Source: Oricola cellulosilytica (GTDB lineage: Bacteria; Pseudomonadota; Alphaproteobacteria; Rhizobiales; Rhizobiaceae). Taken from it: a DNA stretch of 64,000 nucleotides. Below are positions 9,506 through 17,651 of this stretch, in pieces. Location of the stretch: contig NZ_JAINFK010000003.1 in NCBI RefSeq assembly GCF_019966575.1, forward strand, positions 62,001 through 126,000, given 5' to 3'. Every line of letters begins with the position of its first letter. Position 1 is the stretch's first letter. The position numbers were made by a program, and so were the translations under genes. The notes under the pieces were generated by a model that was not told where the DNA came from, ran no database searches, and worked only from the letters and a program-made list of their open reading frames with translations.

Positions 9506-10381
9506 TCAGTGCAACTCGGCGCGCATATGCTGAACGATAGCCGAGGACACGGTTCTGATCCGTTCGACCTCGGCGTAGTCTTCATGCACCACGCTCCAGA
9601 AGGTGCGCGTGAATCCGATCTGGTCGGGAAGCACTTTGACGAGCGTGTCGTGTTTCTCGGCGATGAATTCATGCATGAAGGCAATGCCCGCCCCGCGCAA
9701 TACGGCGTTTGCCTGTACGTGGACGCTGGTCGAGGTGAGATGCGGTCGGAAACTCGGATCGACCAGCGGAATGTAGTCGAGTTCCTTGTGGGGTATGAGC
9801 TCGGGGACGTAGCCGATCCCACGCACCCGGTGCAGGTCCTCGATCTTGGTTATCGGGCCTGTGCGGACGAGGTAATCCCGCGAAGCGTAAAGACCAAGCT
9901 TGTAATCGCCGATTTTCTGAACCTTGAGGCGACCCTGGCGCGGGCGCGACACAGTTATGGCGATATCTGCCTCCCGCTTGGACAGCGAATAGGTTCGCAA
10001 GTCCGTCAGGAGCTGGATTTCGAGTTGCGGATGGGCGTCGCACAACCGATGAGCGGCATCGACCACAATCGCCGCGGCGACACCCTCTGGTACAGCCACG
10101 CGAACCGGCCCGGAAATATGACCTCGCTCGCCGCTGACAGCACCTTCCGCCATCGCGGCGCTTGCCTCCATGCGCTCCGCAACTTCGAGCAGTTCGCGGC
10201 CGGCCGACGTCAGTGCGTAACCGCCGGGAGACCGGTCGAACAATGTGGCGCCAAGCGCCTCCTCCAGCGCCCTGATGCGGCGCGACACGGTGGCATGGTC
10301 GACTGACAGAGCACGGCCCGCGGCCGTCAAGCGTCCGGTGCGTGCCACGGCTATGAAATAGCGGACATCATCCCAATTCAT
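9506..10381 (-). CDS. LysR-family transcriptional regulator, probable activator of the valine operon
   Basis: LysR-type regulator, 291 aa. The N-terminal winged helix-turn-helix (residues 1-60) has GRLTAAGRALSVDHATVSRRIRALEE, and the rest is the periplasmic-binding-like effector domain. It is divergent from mmsA, with 116 bases between the two starts, the classic arrangement for a LysR protein and its target operon. A perfect palindrome at 10405-10422, 24 bases before its own start, is the likely operator for both directions. The inducer is probably a valine-pathway intermediate such as 3-hydroxyisobutyrate or an acyl-CoA; this is inference from context only. Regulators of mmsAB in Pseudomonas (MmsR) belong to the AraC family, so this is a different solution. 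Confidence 0.92.
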   Translation of the reverse strand: MNWDDVRYFIAVARTGRLTAAGRALSVDHATVSRRIRALEEALGATLFDRSPGGYALTSAGRELLEVAERMEASAAMAEGAVSGERGHISGPVRVAVPEGVAAAIVVDAAHRLCDAHPQLEIQLLTDLRTYSLSKREADIAITVSRPRQGRLKVQKIGDYKLGLYASRDYLVRTGPITKIEDLHRVRGIGYVPELIPHKELDYIPLVDPSFRPHLTSTSVHVQANAVLRGAGIAFMHEFIAEKHDTLVKVLPDQIGFTRTFWSVVHEDYAEVERIRTVSSAIVQHMRAELH

Positions 10382-10404
10382 TTTCGCTCAACGTGCTCAT
10401 TCTC

Positions 10405-10422
10405 TTGTGCAAATATGCACAA
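10405..10422. promoter_or_regulatory. Palindromic operator candidate for the LysR regulator
   Basis: The sequence TTGTGCAAATATGCACAA has perfect 7-base arms around a 4-base AT spacer. It fits the T-N11-A dyad that LysR proteins bind and lies in the divergent promoter region between the LysR gene (start 10381) and mmsA (start 10498). No other dyad of this quality is seen in the interval. Confidence 0.7.
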
Positions 10423-10497
10423 TGAAACACGAAATTGCGACCCTTTCCAAGCGCCCGGCCGACGCTTTACTGTCCAGCCAATAGAGGAGATACGCTC

Positions 10498-11994
10498 ATG
10501 CGCACAATCGGGCATTTCATCGGCGGAGAAGCCGTAGCAGGATCCAGCGGTCGTGAATCGGACATTTTTCTGCCGATGACCGGCGAGGTTCAGGCGCGTG
10601 TTGCGCTCGCCAGCAAGCAGGAAGTGGACTCCGCAATCGAGAACGCGAAGGCCGCGCAGCCGCAATGGGCTGCGACCAACCCGCAGCGGCGCGCCCGCGT
10701 TCTGATGAAGTTCCTCGAACTAGTCCACCGCGATTACGACGATCTGGCGGAACTGCTGGCGCGCGAGCACGGCAAGACAGTTGCCGATGCACGCGGCGAC
10801 ATCCAGCGCGGCCTCGAAGTCGTGGAATTCGCAATCGGCGTGCCGCACCTGATGAAAGGCGAATATTCGGAAAGCGCTGGTCCCGGCATCGATCTGTACT
10901 CCATGCGCCAGCCGCTCGGTGTGGTGGCGGGCATTACGCCGTTCAATTTTCCCGCAATGATCCCGCTGTGGAAGGCCGCACCGGCCATCGCCTGCGGAAA
11001 CGCCTTCGTCCTGAAGCCGTCCGAGCGCGATCCGGGCGTACCGATGCGGCTCGCCGAACTTTTCCTCGAAGCGGGACTTCCGGCGGGCATCCTCAATGTC
11101 GTCAACGGTGACAAGGAAGCCGTCGACGCCATTCTCGATCATCCGGACATCCAGGCAATCGGCTTCGTCGGCTCGACACCGATCGCCGAATACATTTACG
11201 GTCGCGGCTGTTCGAACGGCAAGCGCGTGCAGTGCTTCGGCGGCGCCAAGAACCACATGATCATCATGCCCGACGCCGATCTGGACCAAGCTGCGGATGC
11301 GCTGGTCGGCGCGGGCTACGGCTCGGCCGGCGAGCGGTGCATGGCCATATCCGTCGCGGTTCCGGTTGGCGAGAAAACCGCCGATGCGCTGATGGAAAAA
11401 CTCGTTCCAAGGGTCGAGAGTCTGAAGATCGGTCCCTCGACTGACCCATCGGCCGATTTCGGCCCGCTCGTCACCAAGGAAGCGCTCGCCCGCGTCCGCT
11501 CATACGTCGAACTCGGTATCGAGGAAGGCGCGACGCTCGCCGTCGACGGCCGCGACTTCAGGATGCAGGGCTACGAGGACGGTTTCTACATGGGCGGCTG
11601 CCTTTTCGATCACGTGACGAAGGACATGCACATCTACAAGGAGGAGATTTTCGGGCCGGTGCTTTCCGTGGTCCGCGCAAACACTTACGAGGAAGCCCTC
11701 GACCTGCCGACGAGCCACGAATACGGAAACGGCGTGGCCATTTATACCCGCGACGGCGATACCGCGCGGGACTTCTCGGCGCGCGTGCAGGTCGGCATGG
11801 TGGGCGTCAATGTTCCCATCCCCGTGCCGCTAGCCTACCACACATTCGGTGGCTGGAAGCGGTCCGGCTTCGGAGACCTTAACCAGCACGGCCCGGACGC
11901 AATTCGCTTCTACACCAAGACGAAGACAGTGACCTCGCGCTGGCCATCGGGCATACGCCAGGGCGCGGATTTCGTCATCCCGACGATGAGCTGA
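10498..11994 (+). CDS. mmsA: CoA-acylating methylmalonate-semialdehyde dehydrogenase
   Basis: Converts methylmalonate semialdehyde (from valine) to propionyl-CoA with NAD and CoA, releasing CO2; cytoplasmic. 498 aa, matching the family. ALDH features: GVVAGITPFNFPAMIPLWKA (Rossmann entry), GFVGSTPIAEYI, catalytic Cys281 in GSAGERCMAISVAV, EEIFGPVLSVV, and the MMSDH-type ending FTGGWKRS-like TFGGWKRSGFGDLNQHG. I start at ATG 10498 because GAGGAG is centred 9 bases upstream; the reading frame stays open upstream but has no such site. First gene of a six-gene operon. Its product, propionyl-CoA, is consumed by the pcc/mutase genes at 26-34 kb. Confidence 0.96.
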   Translation: MRTIGHFIGGEAVAGSSGRESDIFLPMTGEVQARVALASKQEVDSAIENAKAAQPQWAATNPQRRARVLMKFLELVHRDYDDLAELLAREHGKTVADARGDIQRGLEVVEFAIGVPHLMKGEYSESAGPGIDLYSMRQPLGVVAGITPFNFPAMIPLWKAAPAIACGNAFVLKPSERDPGVPMRLAELFLEAGLPAGILNVVNGDKEAVDAILDHPDIQAIGFVGSTPIAEYIYGRGCSNGKRVQCFGGAKNHMIIMPDADLDQAADALVGAGYGSAGERCMAISVAVPVGEKTADALMEKLVPRVESLKIGPSTDPSADFGPLVTKEALARVRSYVELGIEEGATLAVDGRDFRMQGYEDGFYMGGCLFDHVTKDMHIYKEEIFGPVLSVVRANTYEEALDLPTSHEYGNGVAIYTRDGDTARDFSARVQVGMVGVNVPIPVPLAYHTFGGWKRSGFGDLNQHGPDAIRFYTKTKTVTSRWPSGIRQGADFVIPTMS

Positions 11995-12004
11995 GGCGCA
12001 AAGG

Positions 12005-13153
12005 ATGGACTTTTCGCTGACCGAGGAGCAGTCGGCCATTTACGACATGGCGAAAGCCTTCGCCGAAGAGCATATCGCGCCGCATGCCACCGAGTGGGAC
12101 CAGCAGCGGCACTTTCCGCTCGATGTGATCCGCCGGACGGCCGAACTCGGCATGGCCGGGATCTACGTCTCGGAAGAGCACGGCGGTTCGGGCCTGTCAC
12201 GGCTCGACGCGACGCTGATCTTTGAGGCCCTGTCACTCGCCTGCCCGGCGACGGCCGCCTTCCTGTCGATACACAACATGGTCGCCTCGATGATCGACCG
12301 TTTCGGCGGAGAAGAGATGCGCGCCGAAGTCATGCCTGCTCTCTGCACGATGCAGACGGTCGCAAGCTACTGCCTGACCGAGCCGGGATCCGGTTCCGAT
12401 GCGGCGGCGCTGCGGACGACCGCGAAACGCGACGGCAATCACTTCGTGCTGAACGGCACCAAGGCGTTCATTTCGGGCGGCGGCGCCTCCGACATCTATC
12501 TGGTCATGGCCCGCAGCGGCGACGAGGGGCCGAAAGGCATCTCGGCTTTCCTCGTGCCGAAGGACACGCCCGGCCTGTCCTTCGGGGCGAATGAGAAGAA
12601 GATGGGCTGGCACGTCCAGCCGACGGCGCAGGTGCAGTTCGACGAGTGCCGGATCCCGGCCTCCAACATGGTCGGCGAGGAAGGCCAGGGTTTCTCCTAC
12701 GCCATGGCAGGCCTCGACGGCGGGCGGCTCAACATCTCCGCCTGCGCGCTGGGCGGCGCGCAGGCCGCACTCCAGAAGGCGGCGGCCTACCTCCACGAGC
12801 GTTCCGCCTTCGGCAAGCCGCTCGCCGCAATGCAGGCGCTTCAATTCCGGCTGGCCGACATGGAAATCGAATTGCAGGCCGCGCGCGTCTTCCTGCGCCA
12901 GGCCGCCTTCAAGCTCGACAGCAAGGCCCCCGACGCGACCAAGCATTGCGCCATGGCCAAGCGCTTCGTCACCGACACCGCCTTCAAGGTGGCCAATGAA
13001 GCGTTGCAGCTTCATGGCGGTTACGGCTATCTCGCCGACTACGGAATCGAGAAGATTGTCCGCGACCTGCGCGTTCACCAGATCCTGGAAGGGACCAATG
13101 AGATCATGCGGCTGATCGTGGCGCGCCACTTGCTGGAGGAGTACCGGCCATGA
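12005..13153 (+). CDS. Acyl-CoA dehydrogenase, probable isobutyryl-CoA dehydrogenase
   Basis: FAD flavoenzyme of the acyl-CoA dehydrogenase family, 382 aa. Motifs are YCLTEPGSGSDAAALRTTA (flavin/substrate region), GMGWHVQPT-like KKMGWHVQPTAQVQFDECR, and the catalytic glutamate Glu362 in HQILEGTNEIMR. It lies 10 bases after mmsA, with GAGG 8 bases before the ATG, and its stop overlaps the next ATG. In a valine operon with mmsA, a 3-hydroxyisobutyryl-CoA hydrolase and mmsB, the natural step is isobutyryl-CoA to methacrylyl-CoA. Short branched-chain or isovaleryl-CoA activity cannot be excluded. Confidence 0.93.
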   Translation: MDFSLTEEQSAIYDMAKAFAEEHIAPHATEWDQQRHFPLDVIRRTAELGMAGIYVSEEHGGSGLSRLDATLIFEALSLACPATAAFLSIHNMVASMIDRFGGEEMRAEVMPALCTMQTVASYCLTEPGSGSDAAALRTTAKRDGNHFVLNGTKAFISGGGASDIYLVMARSGDEGPKGISAFLVPKDTPGLSFGANEKKMGWHVQPTAQVQFDECRIPASNMVGEEGQGFSYAMAGLDGGRLNISACALGGAQAALQKAAAYLHERSAFGKPLAAMQALQFRLADMEIELQAARVFLRQAAFKLDSKAPDATKHCAMAKRFVTDTAFKVANEALQLHGGYGYLADYGIEKIVRDLRVHQILEGTNEIMRLIVARHLLEEYRP

Positions 13154-14229
13154 GGATCGACACCGTCGCCGGAGACGAACTGATCGTCTGGCGTGAGGGA
13201 ACGGCAGGGCGCATCCGGCTCAATCGGCCGCGCGCCCTGAACGCGCTGACGCATAATATGTGCCTTGCGATCGAGGACGTCCTGCTGGCGTGGATCGACG
13301 ACGACCGCGTCAAATGCGTCATAATCGAAGGCGAGGGAGAAAAGGCGTTCTGCGCCGGCGGGGACGTCATGCCGATCTTTCAGCATGGCAAGGACCTCGC
13401 GCCCTTCTGGTTCAAGGAGTACCGGCTGAACCACCTGATCAAGCACTACCCGAAGCCCTATGTCGCGCTGGTCGACGGCTTCGACATGGGTGGCGGCGTC
13501 GGCGTGTCGTCACACGGCTCCCACGTGATCGTGACGGAAAACGCGCTCCTTGCGATGCCGGAAGTGTCGATCGGCTTCATCCCGGACGTCGGGGCCACCT
13601 GGATCCTGTCGCGCGCGCCGGGCGAAACCGGGCGTTACCTGGGCATGACGGCCGCCCGCATGCGCGCCGACGATGCGATCCTGACCGGATTTGCCACCCA
13701 TCGCGTTCCCCGCGACAATCTCGGCAAGGTCGCGAACGCGTTGGTCGGCGGCGCCGATCCGGACGATGTCTGCGGCCAGTTCGCGCAGGCGCCGGAGCCG
13801 GGTCACATCGCGGAACACCGCGACGCGATCGATGCGATCTTCTCGAAGGACACGGCGATCGGCTGCCGGGGCGCGCTGGAGGCCGAAGCGGAAAAAGGCG
13901 CCGAGTGGGCGGCAAAGGCGCTCGACGCGTTGAATTACGCCTGCCCGCTCTCGGTGGCCGCCATTCACGAGATCGCGCATCTGGCGCGGAGCTTTCCCGA
14001 CATCGAACAGTGCCTGGCGCTCGAATACCGCTTCGCCTGGAACATGATGGACGGTACGAATTTCCAGGAAGGGGTGCGCGCGCTTTTGGTCGACAAGGAC
14101 CGCAAACCGAAATGGACACCGGCGAGGCTGGAAGACGTGACGAGCGAGATGATAGCGGCGAGTTTTGCGCCCCTGCCGCCCGGTGAGGAGTGGTCGCTGG
14201 CCGCAGCCGGAGGGAGGGCCGTCGCATGA
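13150..14229 (+). CDS. 3-hydroxyisobutyryl-CoA hydrolase (enoyl-CoA hydratase/isomerase fold)
   Basis: Crotonase-fold thioesterase that releases 3-hydroxyisobutyrate from its CoA ester, preventing build-up of reactive methacrylyl-CoA. At 359 aa it is longer than ordinary enoyl-CoA hydratases (about 260) and matches the HIBCH group. EKAFCAGGDVMPIFQHGKD and VDGFDMGGGVGVSSHGSH form the oxyanion/active site, and MPEVSIGFIPDVGATWILSR carries the HIBCH-type glutamate and aspartate. It overlaps both neighbours by ATGA junctions. The operon has no obvious separate methacrylyl-CoA hydratase, so a general hydratase from elsewhere may supply that step. Confidence 0.93.
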   Translation: MRIDTVAGDELIVWREGTAGRIRLNRPRALNALTHNMCLAIEDVLLAWIDDDRVKCVIIEGEGEKAFCAGGDVMPIFQHGKDLAPFWFKEYRLNHLIKHYPKPYVALVDGFDMGGGVGVSSHGSHVIVTENALLAMPEVSIGFIPDVGATWILSRAPGETGRYLGMTAARMRADDAILTGFATHRVPRDNLGKVANALVGGADPDDVCGQFAQAPEPGHIAEHRDAIDAIFSKDTAIGCRGALEAEAEKGAEWAAKALDALNYACPLSVAAIHEIAHLARSFPDIEQCLALEYRFAWNMMDGTNFQEGVRALLVDKDRKPKWTPARLEDVTSEMIAASFAPLPPGEEWSLAAAGGRAVA

Positions 14230-15113
14230 ATATCGGTTTCATCGGGCTTGGAAACATGGGGCTGCCGATGGCGAAGAATCTTGCCGCGGCGGGACACCGA
14301 GTGACGGGTTTCGATGTCGTCCCCGCGGCGCGTGAAGCAGCGACCGAGGCCGGCATAGCAATCGCTGCCGGCAATTCGGAAGCCGCGACGGATGCCGACG
14401 TCGTCATCACCATGCTTCCGAACGGAGCGATCGCCAAGGCGGTCGCGTCAGAAGTCCTTCCCGCGATGAGCAAAGGCGCGCTGTTGATCGATTGCTCAAC
14501 GGTCGACGTCAACTCTGCACGCGAAATTGACGCCTTGGCGTCCGAGCAAGGCGTGCTGTGCCTCGATGCACCGGTCTCTGGCGGCGTGGGCGGCGCGGAG
14601 GCCGGTACGCTGACTTTCATGGTCGGCGGATCGGGTGGCGCCTTTGCCAAGGGCGCGCCGTTCTTCGACATCATGGGCAAGAAGGCCGTGCATTGCGGCG
14701 AAGGGGGAGCCGGCCAGGCCGCCAAGATATGCAACAACATGCTGCTCGGCATCTCGATGATCGGCGCCTGCGAAGCCTTTGCGCTGGCTAAAAAGCTCGG
14801 CCTGTCGCAGGAACGGCTCTTCGACGTGATATCGACCTCGTCGGGTTCCTGTTGGTCGGTGAACACCTATTGTCCGGTGCCGGGTGTCGGCCCGAAGAGC
14901 CCCGCCGACAACGACTACCGGCCGGGTTTTGCCGCCGCGCTGATGCTGAAGGACCTCGGCCTGTCGCAGCAGGCGGCCGATGCGGCGGACGCACCGACGC
15001 CGCTCGGCAGGCATGCCGCCGACCTCTACTCCGCCATGAACGACGCCGGTATGGGCGGCGACGATTTTTCGGCGATGATCCGCTTTCTCGGCACGATGGA
15101 ACGCAAGTCATGA
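14226..15113 (+). CDS. mmsB: 3-hydroxyisobutyrate dehydrogenase
   Basis: NAD-dependent oxidation of 3-hydroxyisobutyrate to methylmalonate semialdehyde, the substrate of MmsA. 295 aa from ATG 14226, which overlaps the previous stop; an in-frame upstream extension exists but would overlap that gene more. The N-terminal Rossmann motif is FIGLGNMGLPMAKNL. The substrate-binding segment is DAPVSGGVGGAEAGTLTFM, and the catalytic lysine is in GAGQAAKICNNM. These define the 3-hydroxyisobutyrate/beta-hydroxyacid dehydrogenase family. Fourth gene of the valine operon. Confidence 0.95.
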   Translation: MNIGFIGLGNMGLPMAKNLAAAGHRVTGFDVVPAAREAATEAGIAIAAGNSEAATDADVVITMLPNGAIAKAVASEVLPAMSKGALLIDCSTVDVNSAREIDALASEQGVLCLDAPVSGGVGGAEAGTLTFMVGGSGGAFAKGAPFFDIMGKKAVHCGEGGAGQAAKICNNMLLGISMIGACEAFALAKKLGLSQERLFDVISTSSGSCWSVNTYCPVPGVGPKSPADNDYRPGFAAALMLKDLGLSQQAADAADAPTPLGRHAADLYSAMNDAGMGGDDFSAMIRFLGTMERKS

Positions 15114-16291
15114 GCGACCCGGTTGTCATTGTCGGCGCGGCGCGCACGTCCATGGGTTCGATGCTCGGCGATTTCACCGGCGTCACCGCCAACGAACTCG
15201 GCGGCGTGGCGATCCGCGCCGCTGTCGAGCGCAGCGGCGTTGCGCCCGAGGACATCGACGAACTGCTGATGGGCAATGTGCTGGGCGCCGGCCAAGGCCA
15301 GGCACCCGCCCGCCAGGCCGGATTCCACGCCGGTCTGCCGAAGGACGTGCCCGCCGTGACGCTGAACAAGATGTGCGGCTCCGGTATGAAGGCGGTGATG
15401 ATGGCGCACGACCAGTTGAAGGCAGGCAACGGCACGGTTGTCGTCGCCGGCGGCATGGAATCGATGACCAACGCTCCGCACCTCTTGATTGGGGCGCGCG
15501 CCGGCGTGCGCATGGGCCACACAACGGTGATCGACCACATGATGCGCGACGGGCTCGAGGACGCCTACGACACCGGCCACGCCATGGGCACTTTCGCCGA
15601 GGATTGCGCCGAGAAGTACCAGTTCACCCGGCAAGCCCAGGATGCGTATGCCCTGGAATCGCTGGCCCGAGCCCAGGAAGCGACGGCTTCCGGCGGCTTC
15701 GCGGACGAGATCGCCCCGGTCACCGTGAAGACACGGAACGGCGAAACCGTAGTCGCCGAGGACGAACTGCCGAAACAGGCCCGCCCGGACAAGATTCCAC
15801 ATCTGAAGCCGGCATTCCGCGAGGGCGGAACTGTGACAGCCGCCAATTCCTCATCGATTTCCGACGGCGCGGCCGCACTGGTGCTGATGCGCGAGAGCGA
15901 TGCGAAGGCGCAGGGCGCGCCGATCCGCGCCCGCATACTCGGTCACGCCAGCCACGCGCAGGAACCGAACTGGTTCACCACTGCTCCGGTTCCGGCCATG
16001 CGGAAACTGATGGAGCGCCTCGACTGGCAGATTTCCGATGTCGATCTCTGGGAAATCAACGAGGCGTTCGCGGTCGTGCCCATGGCGGCGATGGCCGAAC
16101 TCGGCATGGACCGCGACCGACTGAATGTTCATGGCGGGGCCTGCGCCCTCGGCCATCCGATCGGCGCCTCCGGCGCACGCATTCTGGCCACCCTGTTGCA
16201 TGCGATGGAAAAACACGGCAAGCGGACGGGCATCGCCTCGCTGTGCATCGGCGGCGGCGAAGGCACCGCCGTTGCAATCGAAAGGATCTGA
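15110..16291 (+). CDS. Acetyl-CoA acetyltransferase (thiolase)
   Basis: Thiolase of 393 aa. The acylated cysteine is in LNKMCGSGMKAVMM (about residue 89), the histidine in GACALGHPIGASGAR, and the second cysteine in CIGGGEGTAVAIE. The start ATG at 15110 overlaps the mmsB stop. In this operon it may cleave 2-methylacetoacetyl-CoA from isoleucine (giving acetyl-CoA and propionyl-CoA) or acetoacetyl-CoA from leucine. The SDR gene next to it would provide the preceding 3-hydroxyacyl-CoA oxidation, so an isoleucine branch grafted onto the valine operon is a reasonable reading (inference). Confidence 0.93.
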   Translation: MSDPVVIVGAARTSMGSMLGDFTGVTANELGGVAIRAAVERSGVAPEDIDELLMGNVLGAGQGQAPARQAGFHAGLPKDVPAVTLNKMCGSGMKAVMMAHDQLKAGNGTVVVAGGMESMTNAPHLLIGARAGVRMGHTTVIDHMMRDGLEDAYDTGHAMGTFAEDCAEKYQFTRQAQDAYALESLARAQEATASGGFADEIAPVTVKTRNGETVVAEDELPKQARPDKIPHLKPAFREGGTVTAANSSSISDGAAALVLMRESDAKAQGAPIRARILGHASHAQEPNWFTTAPVPAMRKLMERLDWQISDVDLWEINEAFAVVPMAAMAELGMDRDRLNVHGGACALGHPIGASGARILATLLHAMEKHGKRTGIASLCIGGGEGTAVAIERI

Positions 16292-16293
16292 CC

Positions 16294-17058
16294 TTGAAAC
16301 TCGACTCCTCCATCAGCGCCGTTGTCACCGGCGGCGCATCGGGTCTCGGCGCGGCCACCGCCAAGGCGCTCGCCGACAAGGGCTGCATGGTCGCACTGTT
16401 CGACATGAACGAGGAGGCTGGCAAGGCGAAAGCCGCCGAACTCGGGGCGGTGTTCGTCAAGGTCGATGTTTCGGACCCGGAAAGCGTGGCGCGCGGTTTC
16501 GAGCATGCCCGCCAGATCAACGGCCCAGAACAAATCCTGGTCAATTGCGCAGGCATCGCGCCCGCCGCCAAGACCGTGTCGCGCGGCCTGCCCCACGATC
16601 CCGCACTCTTCATGAAGGCGATTTCGGTCAATCTCGGAGGAACCTTCAACTGCGCTTCGACCGCCGCAGCCGGCATGGCGGCAACGGACCCGCGCGGTGG
16701 CAGCGAGCGCGGCGTCATCATCAACACAGCTTCGGTTGCCGCCTATGACGGCCAGATCGGCCAGATTGCCTATTCGGCGTCCAAGGGCGGCGTTGTCGGC
16801 ATGACCCTGCCGATGGCCCGCGACCTCGCCCAGCACGGAATTCGCGTGATGACGATCGCGCCGGGCATCATGAAGACGCCGATGCTGGAAGGGATGCCGC
16901 AGGACGTGCAGGATGCGCTCGGCGCGCAAGTGCCGTTCCCGGCACGTCTCGGCGAACCGGCCGAATATGCCGCGCTGGCGATCCACATCTGCGAGAACCA
17001 GATGCTGAACGGCGAGGTCATCCGTCTCGACGGCGCCATCCGCATGGCGCCGCGCTAG
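16294..17058 (+). CDS. Short-chain dehydrogenase, 3-hydroxyacyl-CoA dehydrogenase (HSD10-like)
   Basis: Classical SDR, 254 aa, from a TTG at 16294, two bases after the thiolase stop, where the family N-terminus LDSSISAVVTGGASGLGAA begins. NAD-binding TGGASGLG and the catalytic Tyr-Lys pair in YSASKGG are present. The C-terminus GEVIRLDGAIRMAPR and the segment FNCASTAAAGMAA resemble human type 10 17-beta-hydroxysteroid dehydrogenase/2-methyl-3-hydroxybutyryl-CoA dehydrogenase. That activity would feed the adjoining thiolase in isoleucine breakdown. Last gene of the operon; a small convergent ORF ends 7 bases away. Confidence 0.9.
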   Translation: MKLDSSISAVVTGGASGLGAATAKALADKGCMVALFDMNEEAGKAKAAELGAVFVKVDVSDPESVARGFEHARQINGPEQILVNCAGIAPAAKTVSRGLPHDPALFMKAISVNLGGTFNCASTAAAGMAATDPRGGSERGVIINTASVAAYDGQIGQIAYSASKGGVVGMTLPMARDLAQHGIRVMTIAPGIMKTPMLEGMPQDVQDALGAQVPFPARLGEPAEYAALAIHICENQMLNGEVIRLDGAIRMAPR

Positions 17059-17064
17059 CATTTT

Positions 17065-17376
17065 CTAGAAGCCGGAGCGGTAGGGGGGAGGAACCGGCGA
17101 GCCGGCCGCGACCGCATCCCGGGCACGCGACATCGCATTTCCGCTGACGATCATCAGTGCGAGATCTGTGACGTCGATCCTTGCAAGCGGCTGACTGGAC
17201 GCGCCGACTTCCTGTACCCGAAGCGCGATCCTGTGGCTGAGAGCGTCGTCCTCGAGCCTGAGCAGCATTTCCTCGACACGTGCTTCCGCGTCCGTGACCC
17301 CGGCGGTTTTCCGGGCCGGCAGACCTGACGATATCGCTGCAACTGTATTCAACGCGGTTCTCCCCTGCCCGCACAT
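17065..17376 (-). CDS. Hypothetical protein, 103 aa
   Basis: Not recognised. A short ORF in a gap that is otherwise empty, convergent with the valine operon. The translation is balanced in composition (ALNTVAAISSGL near residues 8-19, EARVEEMLLRLEDDALSHR near 31-49, ARIDVTDLALMIVSGNAM near 63-80), looks partly helical, and has no signal peptide. The Shine-Dalgarno region before the ATG is weak, so the start, and even whether it is translated, is uncertain. Confidence 0.45.
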   Translation of the reverse strand: MCGQGRTALNTVAAISSGLPARKTAGVTDAEARVEEMLLRLEDDALSHRIALRVQEVGASSQPLARIDVTDLALMIVSGNAMSRARDAVAAGSPVPPPYRSGF

Positions 17377-17474
17377 TCTGCATCGAGGGAGTGAAGACCG
17401 CGCTCAGGACATTAGCGGCATTTTTCTCAAATTGCGTATGTTTCCACGCGTGAGAGGCGGCCGCGAGGATCAGA

Positions 17475-17651
17475 TCAGAGTTGCGAACAGTGCGCCCCGC
17501 CCGGAGCCTGGCCCGATCCCAGCGCCACCGGCGCGGGCGCCTGAAAGGGATCGATCGCGGGAGAGCCCGCCACGTCGGCGAAGACGAAAGCGACCAGCGC
17601 AAGGAGCGTGCCGAAGGCAACGACAAGCCTGTTCGGATGCGCCGGAGTCAC
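17475..17651 (-). CDS. Small membrane-anchored peptide (58 aa) coupled to YeeE/YedE
   Basis: The YeeE stop and a GTG start share four bases (GTGA) at 17648-17651, and the new frame runs 59 codons to 17475. The peptide begins MTPAHPNRLVVAFGTLLALV and has one hydrophobic segment (about residues 9-25) with FVFADVAG following. The tail is rich in Pro, Ala and Gly and has a Cys four residues from the end (HCSQL). It looks like an N-terminally anchored or exported small protein. Translational coupling to the sulfur transporter suggests a shared job, perhaps handling a sulfane or redox group with the lone Cys, but no function is known to me. Confidence 0.6.
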   Translation of the reverse strand: MTPAHPNRLVVAFGTLLALVAFVFADVAGSPAIDPFQAPAPVALGSGQAPGGAHCSQL

